In this document: positions 9,620 to 19,396 of the stretch, in pieces
How positions within the stretch are numbered: the first letter of the stretch is position 1
Layout of the letters: each line of letters begins with the position of its first letter
Assembly: GCF_004357765.1 (NCBI RefSeq)
Contig: NZ_SMTE01000020.1
Span: 27,358 to 91,357, forward strand
Length of the DNA stretch: 64,000 nt
Source of the DNA: Pseudomonas putida
GTDB taxonomy: Bacteria; Pseudomonadota; Gammaproteobacteria; Pseudomonadales; Pseudomonadaceae
Reading direction: 5' to 3'
Made by a program: the position numbers and the translations under genes
Notes under the pieces: model-generated
Told to the model about the DNA's origin: nothing
The model's input: the letters and a program-made list of their open reading frames with translations, nothing else
The model's database searches: none

Positions 9620-12454
9620 ATGGTTACCAATATCATTGAACAGCGGATCGCTGAGTCGACCGAGGACGATATGATCAATGGCTGGGGCGGTGTCCTCATG
9701 CTGCGCCGCGGACCCGCTAACGCTTTGTTGCGCGCCCGCTACGTCCAGGCATTTCAGGATGACGACATACTCTGGCCGATCACTGGTACAGGCTACGTTG
9801 ATGCAGGCCGCACCGAACAATTCGTGTTTGAGGATTTGATGCTCGGACCTCCCCAGTTATCGTTCGAAGAAGCAAGCGGTCGTACCGGCACGGTCACGGT
9901 TGCCATGGAACTGATCGCGGGCCGCTGCGTTTCGACCGTGTTGCAACCTGGCTCACCAAAGCGGCTCCGTCGCAGCCATACACTGCAGCTGGGCATGGGG
10001 CACACGCTGCGGATGCGAGCTCAATTGGTTGTAGTGAGCGGCACTGACGGACTGCCTGAGCTCGCCATTGATTGGGGCACCGCTACCGCCATGCGGTGTA
10101 GCTTGGGAGTGAGCGATGCGGCTGCTGGCAAGATGGGGGATTTCATCTTCGAGCAAGTCCGCACGCAGCGGCTTTTTTCGCAGGTGTTTTCCTTCATTAC
10201 CTTGGATAATCGCCTTGTCTACAACGCCATTTCGGTGCTAGGTGCGGGGGCTTTCACCCTGGCCGCGCCTGAGGATCCCGGCCAGGCCAGCTCCGACGAG
10301 GGCGATGGTGCCCTGTTACTCGCGCTGCATTTAAAGGGCACTGGCCGGCCTGGTTTGGCGGGCAATGGCTGGCCTTGGCCATTTGCAGCCTCCGAGGACG
10401 CCGATACAGAGCCTGACACCGCACTGCTGCTCGGACGTCGACGCGATCCCTTGGATCTGGAGTCAGTGGAGGGCGAGTCGACGCTGGCCCGTGCTATGGC
10501 GGAGCAAGTGATCATGGCGGGAAACTATCGATTCGAATGGAGAGAAGAGAGCAAACCCCACCATAGAGTGTTGCTCGGTACCATTGCGGCTAGCCCGCGG
10601 CAGACCGTGCTCAATCCTGCGCTCGCTCGTATCGGAGTAGGGCAGACTATGCAGCTCGATGCCGAAGGCCAACGGCTGATCGGCTGGCAGGCGCGCAATA
10701 TAGTGCATCCCCGTGCGTCGGGGCAAATGAGCAATGGGACGTACAGTGCGACTCCCTTGGAGCGTCTGGCGACCGACCAGCAGATCGTTGCGGTGACGGC
10801 AAGGTCTGACCAGGACGAAGAGCAAAGCGTCCGCGCTGCCCTGTTGGTAGAAACAGCTGAGCCCCTGGCAATTTCTCCGCGGGTAGTCATTTGGTCGCCG
10901 GAGCTCGACCCAGTTCCTTTGGTTGCCTCGGGTGATACGGATCTCAAATGGACACTGGAAGGCGAAGCGTACGGAACGTTACTAGAAGATCAGGAGGACA
11001 GCCGTCATGCCGTATTTACTCCCAATGAGCCTTCCGGCGACCAGAATTTACTGCTGCAACGTATCAAGGTCAGCGATGGAGAGTCGGCAGGCCATGCGAC
11101 AGTAGTGATCCTGGGCTCTCCAGCTGTGTTGGATGTAGAGCCCTACCATGTTCCGAATATACCTGCCTCGGGTAGCGAGCGCTTTTCCCTGCTCGATGGA
11201 GATGCCGAAAAATGGCTGCTTTTCGGCCCAGGTGAGATTGACGAGGACACAGGGGTTTATACCGCACCCGACACGTATTCAGGAGAAGTCAGTGTCGTGG
11301 TCGGTGTTTCGGGGCGGCATGCAGGACTGGCGGTTGTGCAGCACCAGCAGGCCGCGCCCCAGCGTAGCGCGGTTTCTGAGGAACGATGGAAAGAACTTGT
11401 CAGCTTTACAGTCAAACTCAATAACGCTGCCCGCAACGTCGCATTTTGCAATGGGGCGCAACAAATCGGCATCGATATCGAAATCGCCACACAGAGCTTC
11501 CCCGATAGCAATGGGGAGGACGTGTTCGATCCAATCAGTGACTTGGAGCTTTCTACGCTCAAGTTGATAGACCGGAGCGGCGTGGAGCTTCCCTACATCG
11601 TCGATGAAATCATGCCTACCCCGGCTGCTGCCAAATGGGCTGTGAGCCGAAGGCGTAATCGATTCGACTATTACCCAAGCGCCGTCGCAGACGAGGCAGT
11701 ACCGCATGCGGATGGAAACGGTAAGCGTAACCTGACGCTTTATGTCCAGACCCTTGAAGCAGAAGTTCTGAACATTCGTGCCAAATTTCAGGATCATTAC
11801 AATGGCTGGCGAACGTCGAGCGACCTGGACGAGGAGGCTGGCGAAGTGCAGGTCGAGGGAAAGGAACTGCCTTTACCTGACCTTGCAAACTATTTCTGGG
11901 GGGAGCAAGGTTCTGGAAAGCGGGTGGAGGAGAAGAACGGTTCGAATGTGGGTGAGGACCGGTTTAATTACTGGCATTACACGACGGACTATTATGTATT
12001 GAGGAGTGCCTATTTCCAGTTTGTACACGTCATTTTCAATACGTGCTCGATGATAAAATGGGAAAGTGAGCAAGAGGACGAAACATTTTGCAGCTATACA
12101 GGGTACGCTTTCACCCCAAGGCGCAATAGTGATATGCCAGCTGCGCCTAAAGGCGTGGAGTACGAAGGTGCGCTGCAAATGCTTACGATCGAAGAGAAGG
12201 TCAATTTCGGAGAGTTGGATTATGGCTTCAAGGGGCAGGAGGCGGTCGCCACTGGTCAGTTGCTGGTGACATTGGATCGCGTATCGACCATGAATTATTG
12301 GCAGGATAGTGGCAGCGTCGAGAATCACCGGGCGATCTTGGATCAAGCCATGGAATTCACATTGATTGATAACTTTGGCACGAAACACCCTCTCAGAGTG
12401 ACTTTTGGCGGGGGGGAGGACGGCCGTAATATCTTGCACCTGGGTCTTCAGTGA
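9620..12454 (+). CDS. Large Ig-like repeat protein, family 2 paralogue
   Basis: This encodes 944 residues starting MVTNIIEQRI. ATG 9620 is chosen because a perfect AAGGAGGT (9606-9613) lies six bases before it; the longer upstream start has no such site. The N-terminal module parallels the preceding gene (WGGVLMLRRG, NALL, PIT, PPQLSF). An Ig-like GVYTAP motif lies near residue 544. The last 330 residues differ from the paralogues: an aromatic-rich stretch (NYWHYTTDYY) precedes a region with FNTCS and FCSYTGYAF, so there are a few cysteines that could pair. There is no signal peptide or membrane segment. It is the last gene of the operon that begins at 5373. Function is unknown. Confidence 0.87.
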   Translation: MVTNIIEQRIAESTEDDMINGWGGVLMLRRGPANALLRARYVQAFQDDDILWPITGTGYVDAGRTEQFVFEDLMLGPPQLSFEEASGRTGTVTVAMELIAGRCVSTVLQPGSPKRLRRSHTLQLGMGHTLRMRAQLVVVSGTDGLPELAIDWGTATAMRCSLGVSDAAAGKMGDFIFEQVRTQRLFSQVFSFITLDNRLVYNAISVLGAGAFTLAAPEDPGQASSDEGDGALLLALHLKGTGRPGLAGNGWPWPFAASEDADTEPDTALLLGRRRDPLDLESVEGESTLARAMAEQVIMAGNYRFEWREESKPHHRVLLGTIAASPRQTVLNPALARIGVGQTMQLDAEGQRLIGWQARNIVHPRASGQMSNGTYSATPLERLATDQQIVAVTARSDQDEEQSVRAALLVETAEPLAISPRVVIWSPELDPVPLVASGDTDLKWTLEGEAYGTLLEDQEDSRHAVFTPNEPSGDQNLLLQRIKVSDGESAGHATVVILGSPAVLDVEPYHVPNIPASGSERFSLLDGDAEKWLLFGPGEIDEDTGVYTAPDTYSGEVSVVVGVSGRHAGLAVVQHQQAAPQRSAVSEERWKELVSFTVKLNNAARNVAFCNGAQQIGIDIEIATQSFPDSNGEDVFDPISDLELSTLKLIDRSGVELPYIVDEIMPTPAAAKWAVSRRRNRFDYYPSAVADEAVPHADGNGKRNLTLYVQTLEAEVLNIRAKFQDHYNGWRTSSDLDEEAGEVQVEGKELPLPDLANYFWGEQGSGKRVEEKNGSNVGEDRFNYWHYTTDYYVLRSAYFQFVHVIFNTCSMIKWESEQEDETFCSYTGYAFTPRRNSDMPAAPKGVEYEGALQMLTIEEKVNFGELDYGFKGQEAVATGQLLVTLDRVSTMNYWQDSGSVENHRAILDQAMEFTLIDNFGTKHPLRVTFGGGEDGRNILHLGLQ

Positions 12455-12771
12455 AGTTGCCTGGCGACGACCTCACAGGGCAAAACTCGGCGTTGCGGCC
12501 AGACGCCACTGCATTGGAGTAGTAAGCGGTGTTTGCAGTCGGCATATATCCATGCGATTGATCGACAGGGGCCTACGTGACGTCTGCTAATTAAACCGCA
12601 CGGATGTGCAAGCGAGCCGCAATGGCTCGCTTGCCAGCTGGCCGCTGGCTGAAGCTCGCAATCAGATGAACCTGATAAAAATGCCAGTTGTGACGTTGTG
12701 CTGAGGCTCGTTTAATGAGTTCAACGGGCACTGTCCTGTCTTCCTAACGCTTCCACATAAGGGGTAAAGCG
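12455..12771. other. Intergenic region with a strong hairpin
   Basis: This 317-base gap follows the first Ig-like operon. It holds a perfect 10-bp stem, CAAGCGAGCC/GGCTCGCTTG, with a five-base loop at 12609-12633. No T-run follows, so termination would need to be atypical. The promoter of the next gene lies at 12688-12716. No convincing coding frame is visible. Confidence 0.5.
12688..12716 (+). promoter_or_regulatory. Predicted promoter of the 12772 gene, sharing the CAGTTGTGAC element
   Basis: The -35 is TTGTGA (12688-12693) and the -10 is TTTAAT (12711-12716), with a 17-base spacer. The -35 is embedded in CAGTTGTGAC starting at 12685. The first base of that element is 26 bases before the -10, exactly as at 5195 and 20203. 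Confidence 0.55.
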
Positions 12772-14784
12772 ATGAACGATTCAACGAATGCTCGATTGCT
12801 ATCACGTCAAGTCCGACAGGACTACTTGGGCGCGAAAGCTGCGCAGCGAAAGTTTGCAGATCTTCGCCCTTTGATACTTGATCCCGACATGCTGGCAGAT
12901 GATTCGGATGGAACACTTAAGAGCGAGTATCTGCTGGATCCTACGAAGGGCGTCACGCTCAACGTTCCGCACTGGCTGTTCTCCGATTTAGACAGACTGA
13001 AGATCGAGCTCTCGTATGATGGTCTCGATTGGCTATCAGTTTATGACGAAGAGGTAAATTATTTTGATAATCCTGACAAATATCCAAATCCCTATCCCGT
13101 GAAATTGGATCTGTCCAATCCGTTACTAAATGGGGATGGTCCGCATATTTTTCGAACCTGGATCCGGAGCGATGAAGGAGACGTCTCTACGTCGCCTCCA
13201 TGCCCCCTCATTTTCGACAGGCAGGCGCCATACGGCACCGCTTACCCCAAACCGTTCCCATCCATTCCGGCGGTAACGGATGACAGACTCAGTAGTGAAG
13301 GTGACAAGGTAATTTTGGATTTACCAGCCTATGCGGATGGAGCGTTGGGTGATCATGTCGCCGTTTACTGGCTGAAAGAGGTACCGGACGATATACAAAA
13401 GCTCGTACCAGTGCGCATTGCGCCTACTACAGGGGGCAAGCAGAGCCTGGAGGTCGCAGGCGATGAGGTGCGTAAGGTGGGCGATGGTGGAGTTTATGCG
13501 GTTTACGTACTGAGGGACAAGGCCGGAAACGTAAGCCGGATTTCCCAGCACTTGCCTGTGGCTGTGGCACTCGGTGACCTTCCCGATACCTTCGCACCGC
13601 CGACGGTGCCTTTGGCAACGGCAATGGACAGTTTCCTAATCGACCAGGCGGATGCCTCACTGGGGGTGGAGGTATGGGTGCCGGTTCCCGAGCACGCCAA
13701 AGCCGAAGACTTCGTGCAAGTGATATGGGGAGGCATACCATTGGATGCGGAAGTAGTGGGGTCCTCGCCAGGGGATAATGTACAAGTCAGGGTGCCCAAT
13801 GCCGTACTGCTGCAGCACTATGGCGAAAGTACTGGAGCGATTTCTACCGAGGTCAGTTATACGATTTTACGGGGTACCCATCCCCTAGGCGGGGAAAAAA
13901 CCACAATTAACGTCAACCTCGAGATAATTGACCCTGCTGGCCCGGATCCAGAGTGGCCCAATCCCATCAATAAAAAGCTCCATCCAGTGACGGTGAAAGG
14001 CCGTGGCGGTAGCAGCAATGACAACGAGCTGAACGGTGATGATGCCGGAAAGGCAGCGGATCTAAAGGTAATACTCTACGACTTCGTAGAGGAAAATGAT
14101 CAGCTTGATTTTTATTGGAATAATAGTAAAGCGGCTTCGTACGTTGTCCCGGCTGCTAAAGGCTCCGGAGACGAGGTGATTGTTGAAGTGTCATGGGATG
14201 TCATCAGGGCAGGCGGAAACGGAGATGCCATACCCGTTTACTATCAAGTTACGCGGCCTGGTGTGCATAATCCTTCGGATTCGCGCGTTACCGATGTCGA
14301 TGTCGATGCCATCACCATTACCCCCATTGCCGCAACCTATTTGCATCTCAACAGTAACGGGCGGGTCAGTTGCGCCACTATTGCTGCCAGTCTTCCACAT
14401 GTCGACGGTCCGGCAGTTGAAGTTCAAGTTCCTGATCTGACCGAGTACGCCGAATATGGCGAGTTCACTGAAGTGAAGATGAAGTGGTGGGTAATGCTGG
14501 GGCGCGATGACGCACAGGGGACCGATCCATTCGACAAGGTAACACTCGAAGTGACTCTACCCATCGATGCGGATCATCCATTGACAGGATTTATCTGGCG
14601 CGTACCGTTTGCGACGAATGTCGAGCCGGGCATCATCCCCGACCCACATGATTCTAACTTCTCTCAATCCCGTGCACGAGTAACGTATACCTTGCTTGCA
14701 GACAAACAGTTGCTGTCTGAGGAGGCTCAGGTCCGGCTGGCGTTCCTTCCTCCTTCTGGTGAATGCGACCCTAATAATCCCTGA
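12772..14784 (+). CDS. Multi-module Ig-like protein, family 1
   Basis: This encodes 670 residues starting MNDSTNARLL. AAGGGG is placed about 8 bases before the ATG. There is no signal peptide and there are no membrane segments. Near residues 135-150 is PLIFDRQAPYG, matching PLIIDTTPPVLG in the 17177 product. Near 250 is RDKAGNVS, matching QDRAGNIS there. Repeated modules have a GD...W strand (LGDHVAVYW) and a closing Y-x-(L/V) strand (SYTILRG, VYYQVTRPG, VTYTLLADK). Together these indicate tandem Ig-like folds and common ancestry with the genes at 5373 and 17177. It appears to be a single-gene transcription unit with its own promoter. Function is unknown. Confidence 0.86.
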   Translation: MNDSTNARLLSRQVRQDYLGAKAAQRKFADLRPLILDPDMLADDSDGTLKSEYLLDPTKGVTLNVPHWLFSDLDRLKIELSYDGLDWLSVYDEEVNYFDNPDKYPNPYPVKLDLSNPLLNGDGPHIFRTWIRSDEGDVSTSPPCPLIFDRQAPYGTAYPKPFPSIPAVTDDRLSSEGDKVILDLPAYADGALGDHVAVYWLKEVPDDIQKLVPVRIAPTTGGKQSLEVAGDEVRKVGDGGVYAVYVLRDKAGNVSRISQHLPVAVALGDLPDTFAPPTVPLATAMDSFLIDQADASLGVEVWVPVPEHAKAEDFVQVIWGGIPLDAEVVGSSPGDNVQVRVPNAVLLQHYGESTGAISTEVSYTILRGTHPLGGEKTTINVNLEIIDPAGPDPEWPNPINKKLHPVTVKGRGGSSNDNELNGDDAGKAADLKVILYDFVEENDQLDFYWNNSKAASYVVPAAKGSGDEVIVEVSWDVIRAGGNGDAIPVYYQVTRPGVHNPSDSRVTDVDVDAITITPIAATYLHLNSNGRVSCATIAASLPHVDGPAVEVQVPDLTEYAEYGEFTEVKMKWWVMLGRDDAQGTDPFDKVTLEVTLPIDADHPLTGFIWRVPFATNVEPGIIPDPHDSNFSQSRARVTYTLLADKQLLSEEAQVRLAFLPPSGECDPNNP

Positions 14785-14840
14785 AACTTTTGGAGTAGCA
14801 GATACAAGCGAGCGCCCGTAAGGTTCAGGTTTTCCTGCTG

Positions 14841-14869
14841 TTGTCGTAGGTATTTTCCTACATTATTTT
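14841..14869 (+). promoter_or_regulatory. Predicted promoter of the autotransporter operon with an inverted repeat in the spacer
   Basis: The -35-like TTGTCG (14841-14846) and -10-like TATTTT (14864-14869) are 17 bases apart. Most of the spacer is a perfect inverted repeat, GTAGG-N6-CCTAC (14846-14861), which would suit a regulator binding between the two hexamers. Its length and ends resemble the palindromes bound by RcsB-type response regulators, but that is only a resemblance. Confidence 0.35.
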
Positions 14870-14951
14870 ACTGTGATTCCTGTAGGTTGGGCGGCATTTA
14901 CCGACGCTGTTAACGGTGTCTCCAGTTCCGGCTCTACATGAGAACCTAGTG

Positions 14952-17132
14952 ATGAAAAAACATTGGCTGCTAACCAGGTCGACAGCAAGTTTGGCCATTA
15001 TTATGCCTGTCGCTGTATTCAATGCCTCGGGCGTTGTGGCACTGGAACTTGTCAATGAGGACAAAACCATTGATTTCACCGTACCTGTCAAAGAGTATCA
15101 GGTGACGCGCGGTGCTACGTTGACTGCCAGGGGGGCCAGTACCGGGCAGATCAATTTGCGGGAGGGCGCGCGCCTGGAAGCGGATGCCACCACTATCGTT
15201 GCAACCGACGATGCCGTGCTGGCAGAAGGGGGGACCACTGCGAGCATCGTCGGGAGCTATGTCAGCAGCGATAGGCTCGGCGTTGTCGCTGCGCGTACTG
15301 GCGACAGTGGCTCTGTGATCGAGGTTTCGTCCAGTACCGTTATCGGTGCAGAAGGAGCAGCCTTGATAGCCACTGATTCCGAGCTGCATCTGACCGGATC
15401 CGTGCTGTTGAGTACAGGCGCCGGCAGTGCCGGGGTGCGCATGTTCAATGGTTCACTGCAAACCCAGGGTAGCCAGATAACCGGGGCGCAGGAAGGTATC
15501 CTGGTCAATGCCGACGGCCGCGCCGGGCAGGCGCAAATCGACTTGGACGCGACGCATGTTGTTGGCCAGGATGGTGCAGCAATCGTTGTTGCCGGTGGGC
15601 GACTGGGGGCAGCCTCGGCACGGATCGATGTCCGCAATGGCACGAGCCTTGACGCCAGTAATGGCAATCTGCTGGAAGTGCGCAACGATTCCCAGGCCGA
15701 GTTCAGCGTCGACAACGCTCAGCTCAACGGCAATGTCTGGGTCGAGGAGGGCTCGTCAGCGTCGGTGGCATTGGCCAACCAGGCCACGCTGACGGGGCAA
15801 CTCGAAAACGTTGCGCAGCTTTCGGTCGAAAGCGGGGCGCGATGGGTGATGGTAGACGATGCCACTGTTGGCGATTTACGACTGGACGGCGGTACGGTGC
15901 AGTTCGGCGCTGCCGATGCCTACCACCGTCTGTCCCTGAACACCCTGTCTGGCAACGGTACATTCATGATGGATGCCGATTTTTCGCAGGAGTTGACCGA
16001 CTTTCTGGATGTCAGTGGTGACGCTAGCGGGAATCATGGGTTGCTGGTTGGCAGCAGCGGAGATGAGCCGGACCGAGAGAACTCACTTCGAGTGGTTCAT
16101 ACCGGGGGAGGGGATGCTTCATTCTCGTTGGTCAACGGGCCGGTGGATCTCGGGGCATTTTCCTACGAATTGGTCAAGCGTGGAGATGACTGGTACCTCG
16201 ATGGGTCGAGCAAGATCATCAGTCCTGGCACTCGCACGGTGCTGGCGATGTTCAATACCGCGCCCACCGTCTGGTATGGCGAACTGACTTCTTTGCGCAG
16301 CCGTATGGGTGAGTTGCGGCTGGACGATGGCAAGGCAGGCGCCTGGATGCGCAGCTATGGCAACAAGTATGACGTGGCAGCCAGCTCGGGTGTCGCCTAT
16401 CGGCAAACCCAGCATGGTTTTTCCATCGGTGCCGATGCCCCGCTTCCAGTGGGCGACGGGCATTGGCTGCTGGGGGTGCTCGCAGGGCACAGTCGCTCGG
16501 ATCTGGACCTGTCGGCAGGCAGCCAAGGCGAGATCGATAGCTATTACCTCGGCTTGTACACCACCTGGATCGATCCGCAGAGCGGCTACTACTTCGATGG
16601 CGTCGTGAAGTTCAACCGCTTCAATAATGAATCCAAAGTTGCACTCAGCGATGGTAAGCGGGCCAAGGGTAGTTATGACAACAACGGTGTCGGCGCGTCT
16701 GTCGAAGTTGGTCGTCATCTTGAGCTCGCGGACGGTTATTTCATCGAGCCCTTCACCCAGTGGTCCGCCGCCTACATTGATGGCAAAGACTATCGTCTGG
16801 ACAACGATCTGCAGGCCAGCGGCGAGGCGGTGCGCTCGGTGCTTGGTAAAGCAGGTGCAACGGCCGGGCGAAACTTTGAATTCAGTGAGGGTCGTGTGGT
16901 GCAGCCATATGTGCGTGCGGCCTATACGCATGAGTTCATCAATAACAACGATGTAAAGGTCAACAATCACCGTTTCAGTAACGATCTTTCCGGGTCGCGT
17001 CTGGAGTTGGGCGCCGGCGTAGCGGTTTCGCTGATGGAGCGGTTACAGCTGCATGCCGATGTGGAGCACAGTCGCGGTGAGCAGATAGATCAGCCTTGGG
17101 GCGTGAATGTAGGTTTGCGCTATAGCTGGTGA
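14952..17132 (+). CDS. Autotransporter with beta-helix passenger and outer-membrane beta-barrel (pertactin type)
   Basis: This encodes 726 residues from ATG 14952 (MKKHWLLTRSTASLAIIMPV); an in-frame ATG at 14916 would put residues before the signal peptide. The first ~30 residues form a basic then hydrophobic signal for inner-membrane export. The passenger (about 30-430) is Gly/Ala/Val/Thr-rich with short repeats such as ATSLTGQL-like and GSSASVAL strands, typical of a pertactin-like beta-helix. From about 455, AWMRSYGNKYDV opens the translocator barrel, which ends in GLRYSW with the aromatic terminal residue used for barrel assembly. No protease or lipase triad was seen, so an adhesive or aggregation role is more likely than an enzymatic one. 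The ribosome binding site is weak. The gene at 17177 follows after 44 bases and is probably cotranscribed. Confidence 0.93.
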   Translation: MKKHWLLTRSTASLAIIMPVAVFNASGVVALELVNEDKTIDFTVPVKEYQVTRGATLTARGASTGQINLREGARLEADATTIVATDDAVLAEGGTTASIVGSYVSSDRLGVVAARTGDSGSVIEVSSSTVIGAEGAALIATDSELHLTGSVLLSTGAGSAGVRMFNGSLQTQGSQITGAQEGILVNADGRAGQAQIDLDATHVVGQDGAAIVVAGGRLGAASARIDVRNGTSLDASNGNLLEVRNDSQAEFSVDNAQLNGNVWVEEGSSASVALANQATLTGQLENVAQLSVESGARWVMVDDATVGDLRLDGGTVQFGAADAYHRLSLNTLSGNGTFMMDADFSQELTDFLDVSGDASGNHGLLVGSSGDEPDRENSLRVVHTGGGDASFSLVNGPVDLGAFSYELVKRGDDWYLDGSSKIISPGTRTVLAMFNTAPTVWYGELTSLRSRMGELRLDDGKAGAWMRSYGNKYDVAASSGVAYRQTQHGFSIGADAPLPVGDGHWLLGVLAGHSRSDLDLSAGSQGEIDSYYLGLYTTWIDPQSGYYFDGVVKFNRFNNESKVALSDGKRAKGSYDNNGVGASVEVGRHLELADGYFIEPFTQWSAAYIDGKDYRLDNDLQASGEAVRSVLGKAGATAGRNFEFSEGRVVQPYVRAAYTHEFINNNDVKVNNHRFSNDLSGSRLELGAGVAVSLMERLQLHADVEHSRGEQIDQPWGVNVGLRYSW

Positions 17133-17176
17133 TCCGGACCGGGGAGGCGTCGCCTTCCCTTTCCTGAGGAGTGACG

Positions 17177-18637
17177 ATGATGAACAGTGGAGATGATAAG
17201 GACACCGCGCTTCTGGCGGTCGCCCAGGTGCCTGATCTATTACCCGACATTCCCGGCGGGGAGAACAACCTGCTACCGAGGGCTGCGCTTGAAAATCCTT
17301 TGACGGTCATCGTTCCCAAGTGGCCAGTTTCCCACCCGACGCCGGAGGAGCCAGAAACACTTGAACTGAAGTGGAATGATGCGATCATTGAAAGCTTGGT
17401 GTGGGAGGACGAACCCCCGGCTGAAATAGAAATGCATGTTCGGCAGGCATGTTTAACAGAAGGCGAACATCGGTTGCACTACGAAGTCCTGAATTTCGAA
17501 GGTGACAGGAGCATATCCGAGGTGCTTCCACTGATCATTGATACAACTCCGCCAGTATTGGGCTCGGGCCATGGCAAACTCACCCTTGTCGAGGATGCCG
17601 AAGAAGTCGAGAGGGATGGGCTTACAGAACGCTATCTGGAAAATCATGGTGATCGTTTGCGAACCGAAGTGCCTCTGTATGGCTCACCGAGACCTGGTGA
17701 TACGTTGATTGCTTACTGGGATACCGAGCCATATGCCGAGGAAAAGGCGTTCGAGCGCCAATTGGCAGCAGAGGAAATTGGCGGCCCTTATTTCATTGAT
17801 TATCCGAGTGAGTTGATCATCCAGCGTGGTGATGGTCGTCGTTATCTTTACTATGCAATCCAGGACCGTGCAGGAAATATCAGCAATACGTCAACTCCGT
17901 TAATACTGGAAGTGAGTGCTGCCACGACCAGGATGTTGCCGCCTGTCGAAGTTTCTCAAGCCTCCGGATCCGCACCTAGCTTCACGCTCGATCTCGACAA
18001 GTTTATTCCGCCTTTAGTAATAACGATACCGGAAGAGGCGGTGGTCTATCCTGGCGAGACAGTCACCCTCTTCTGGGGCGAGTCGGATGACTATGGCTAC
18101 TTCTGCAGCAGCCAATCCGATCCTGGATCGAATCGGTGCTTTGAGGTTCCACTTCGTAATGTCGTGGGCATGAGTGGTCGTACATCGCCAATCAGCTACG
18201 AGATTGATGATGGGGGGCGCGTCCACTCCTCGGCGCCGAGCGAAGTGCTAGTGAGGCCCATACGTTCTGGGTTGCCAGTTGTACAGGTACAGGGTGCATC
18301 CTCTGGTGGATTGAGCCTTTCCACCGCACCGGCGAGGATTCCGGTGAAATTAGGTAAGTGGCGCCATATTGCACTTGGTCAGTTAGTCAATATCTGGGTG
18401 ACAGGGGTAGTTCCTGGGGGGCGCGATGCCGAGCCGTTTACCGTGCTGTCGGCGCATGCAGTCATCGAGCAAGAACTCCGGGAGGGCATTGGTGAACGTA
18501 ATGATGTGATTCTGGAAAAGACTTACCTGTCGACCCTGTGGCTTGATCAGCAATTCACGCTCAATGTCAGTGTGAGTTTCGATGATGGCGAAGAATGGTT
18601 GCCGTTTCCTTCCCTCTCTCTCGTATTGAGCGCCTGA
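17177..18637 (+). CDS. Multi-module Ig-like protein, family 1, downstream of the autotransporter
   Basis: This encodes 486 residues starting MMNSGDDKDT. GAGGAG at 17166-17171 lies five bases before ATG 17177; the adjacent ATG 17180 is also possible, while GTG 17171 overlaps the ribosome site. There is no signal peptide. Landmarks are PLIIDTTPPVLG near 120, QDRAGNIS near 237, a GETVTLFWGES strand near 290, and a final FTLNVSVSFDDGEEW module. These link it to the genes at 5373 and 12772. Placement 44 bases after an autotransporter suggests joint expression. A link between the cytoplasmic-looking Ig-like proteins and the surface is possible but not demonstrated. Its stop lies 10 bases from the convergent chaperone gene. 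Confidence 0.85.
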   Translation: MMNSGDDKDTALLAVAQVPDLLPDIPGGENNLLPRAALENPLTVIVPKWPVSHPTPEEPETLELKWNDAIIESLVWEDEPPAEIEMHVRQACLTEGEHRLHYEVLNFEGDRSISEVLPLIIDTTPPVLGSGHGKLTLVEDAEEVERDGLTERYLENHGDRLRTEVPLYGSPRPGDTLIAYWDTEPYAEEKAFERQLAAEEIGGPYFIDYPSELIIQRGDGRRYLYYAIQDRAGNISNTSTPLILEVSAATTRMLPPVEVSQASGSAPSFTLDLDKFIPPLVITIPEEAVVYPGETVTLFWGESDDYGYFCSSQSDPGSNRCFEVPLRNVVGMSGRTSPISYEIDDGGRVHSSAPSEVLVRPIRSGLPVVQVQGASSGGLSLSTAPARIPVKLGKWRHIALGQLVNIWVTGVVPGGRDAEPFTVLSAHAVIEQELREGIGERNDVILEKTYLSTLWLDQQFTLNVSVSFDDGEEWLPFPSLSLVLSA

Positions 18638-18647
18638 GATCTGGCCG

Positions 18648-19370
18648 TCATTGCGCCAGGGGAACACTTCGTTCAGGTGTGGTACCACCGAAGTCACTGA
18701 TGGTCGTGAAAGTCACTCTTGGATTCGGCCCTATTTTGACATCATTTATCGCATAGGCTTGGGTGCTAAATGGCCCTACCATTTCCTTCGTATCAATGAG
18801 CGTGGAGTCTTCGCCGGAGTCTATTTTCAGTTTGCTGAAGGTAAAGTAGTAGGGTGAAGGGTTATTTACCTGCAAGTGGGATTGGCCATCGATCGAAGCC
18901 ATTGTCCATTCAAGGGTATTGAGGCTCTCCTGGGTATTGCCGGGCAGGCCGGCGGGCCGGTAGAACAGTTTGATGCGTGTGCGCAGGGCGATGGTCAGCG
19001 TGTTTTTTTTCTCGTCTGCAGCTTGTGGAATCTCTTGCACATTGAAGAAAAACAGCGATTCCCGGTCATCGGGGAGGTCGTTCGGAAGGCGATTGATTTG
19101 CACCGTCTGTTCGCCGCCGGGGTCAAGGCGAAACAGCGCTGGCGAGGCGATCAGGGGGACTGCGGTAGTGGAGTCGTCCTCAATGGTATTGACCCAGGCC
19201 TGAGCGGCAAAGATCTGCTCGCTTGGATTGGCAACGACCACCGTGCTGCTTTGCTTGTCACTGGATTGTACAATCCGGGTAGAGCTGATGGTCAATGCTC
19301 CTTGTGCGTGAGCTCCATAGCAAACGGCCAAGGCCAACAAGATCATGTTCCGGAGTTTGATGTTCAGCAT
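18648..19370 (-). CDS. Periplasmic pilus chaperone (PapD/FimC family)
   Basis: This encodes 240 residues with a signal peptide (MLNIKLRNMILLALAVCYGAHA). The PapD-fold signature RESLFFFNVQEIPQ lies near residue 105. A hydrophobic VQINRLP stretch precedes it, as expected for the G1 donor strand. The C-terminal domain holds LQVNNPSPYYFTF, the usual second-domain strand. Such chaperones bind pilin subunits in the periplasm by donor-strand complementation and deliver them to an outer-membrane usher. Here it lies 63 bases downstream of a pilin gene on the same strand. No usher gene is present on either side within the window, which is unusual for a working chaperone-usher locus. Confidence 0.93.
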   Translation of the reverse strand: MLNIKLRNMILLALAVCYGAHAQGALTISSTRIVQSSDKQSSTVVVANPSEQIFAAQAWVNTIEDDSTTAVPLIASPALFRLDPGGEQTVQINRLPNDLPDDRESLFFFNVQEIPQAADEKKNTLTIALRTRIKLFYRPAGLPGNTQESLNTLEWTMASIDGQSHLQVNNPSPYYFTFSKLKIDSGEDSTLIDTKEMVGPFSTQAYAINDVKIGPNPRVTFTTISDFGGTTPERSVPLAQ

Positions 19371-19396
19371 GGTGATTTGTCTCGCAGGTTGGTAGA

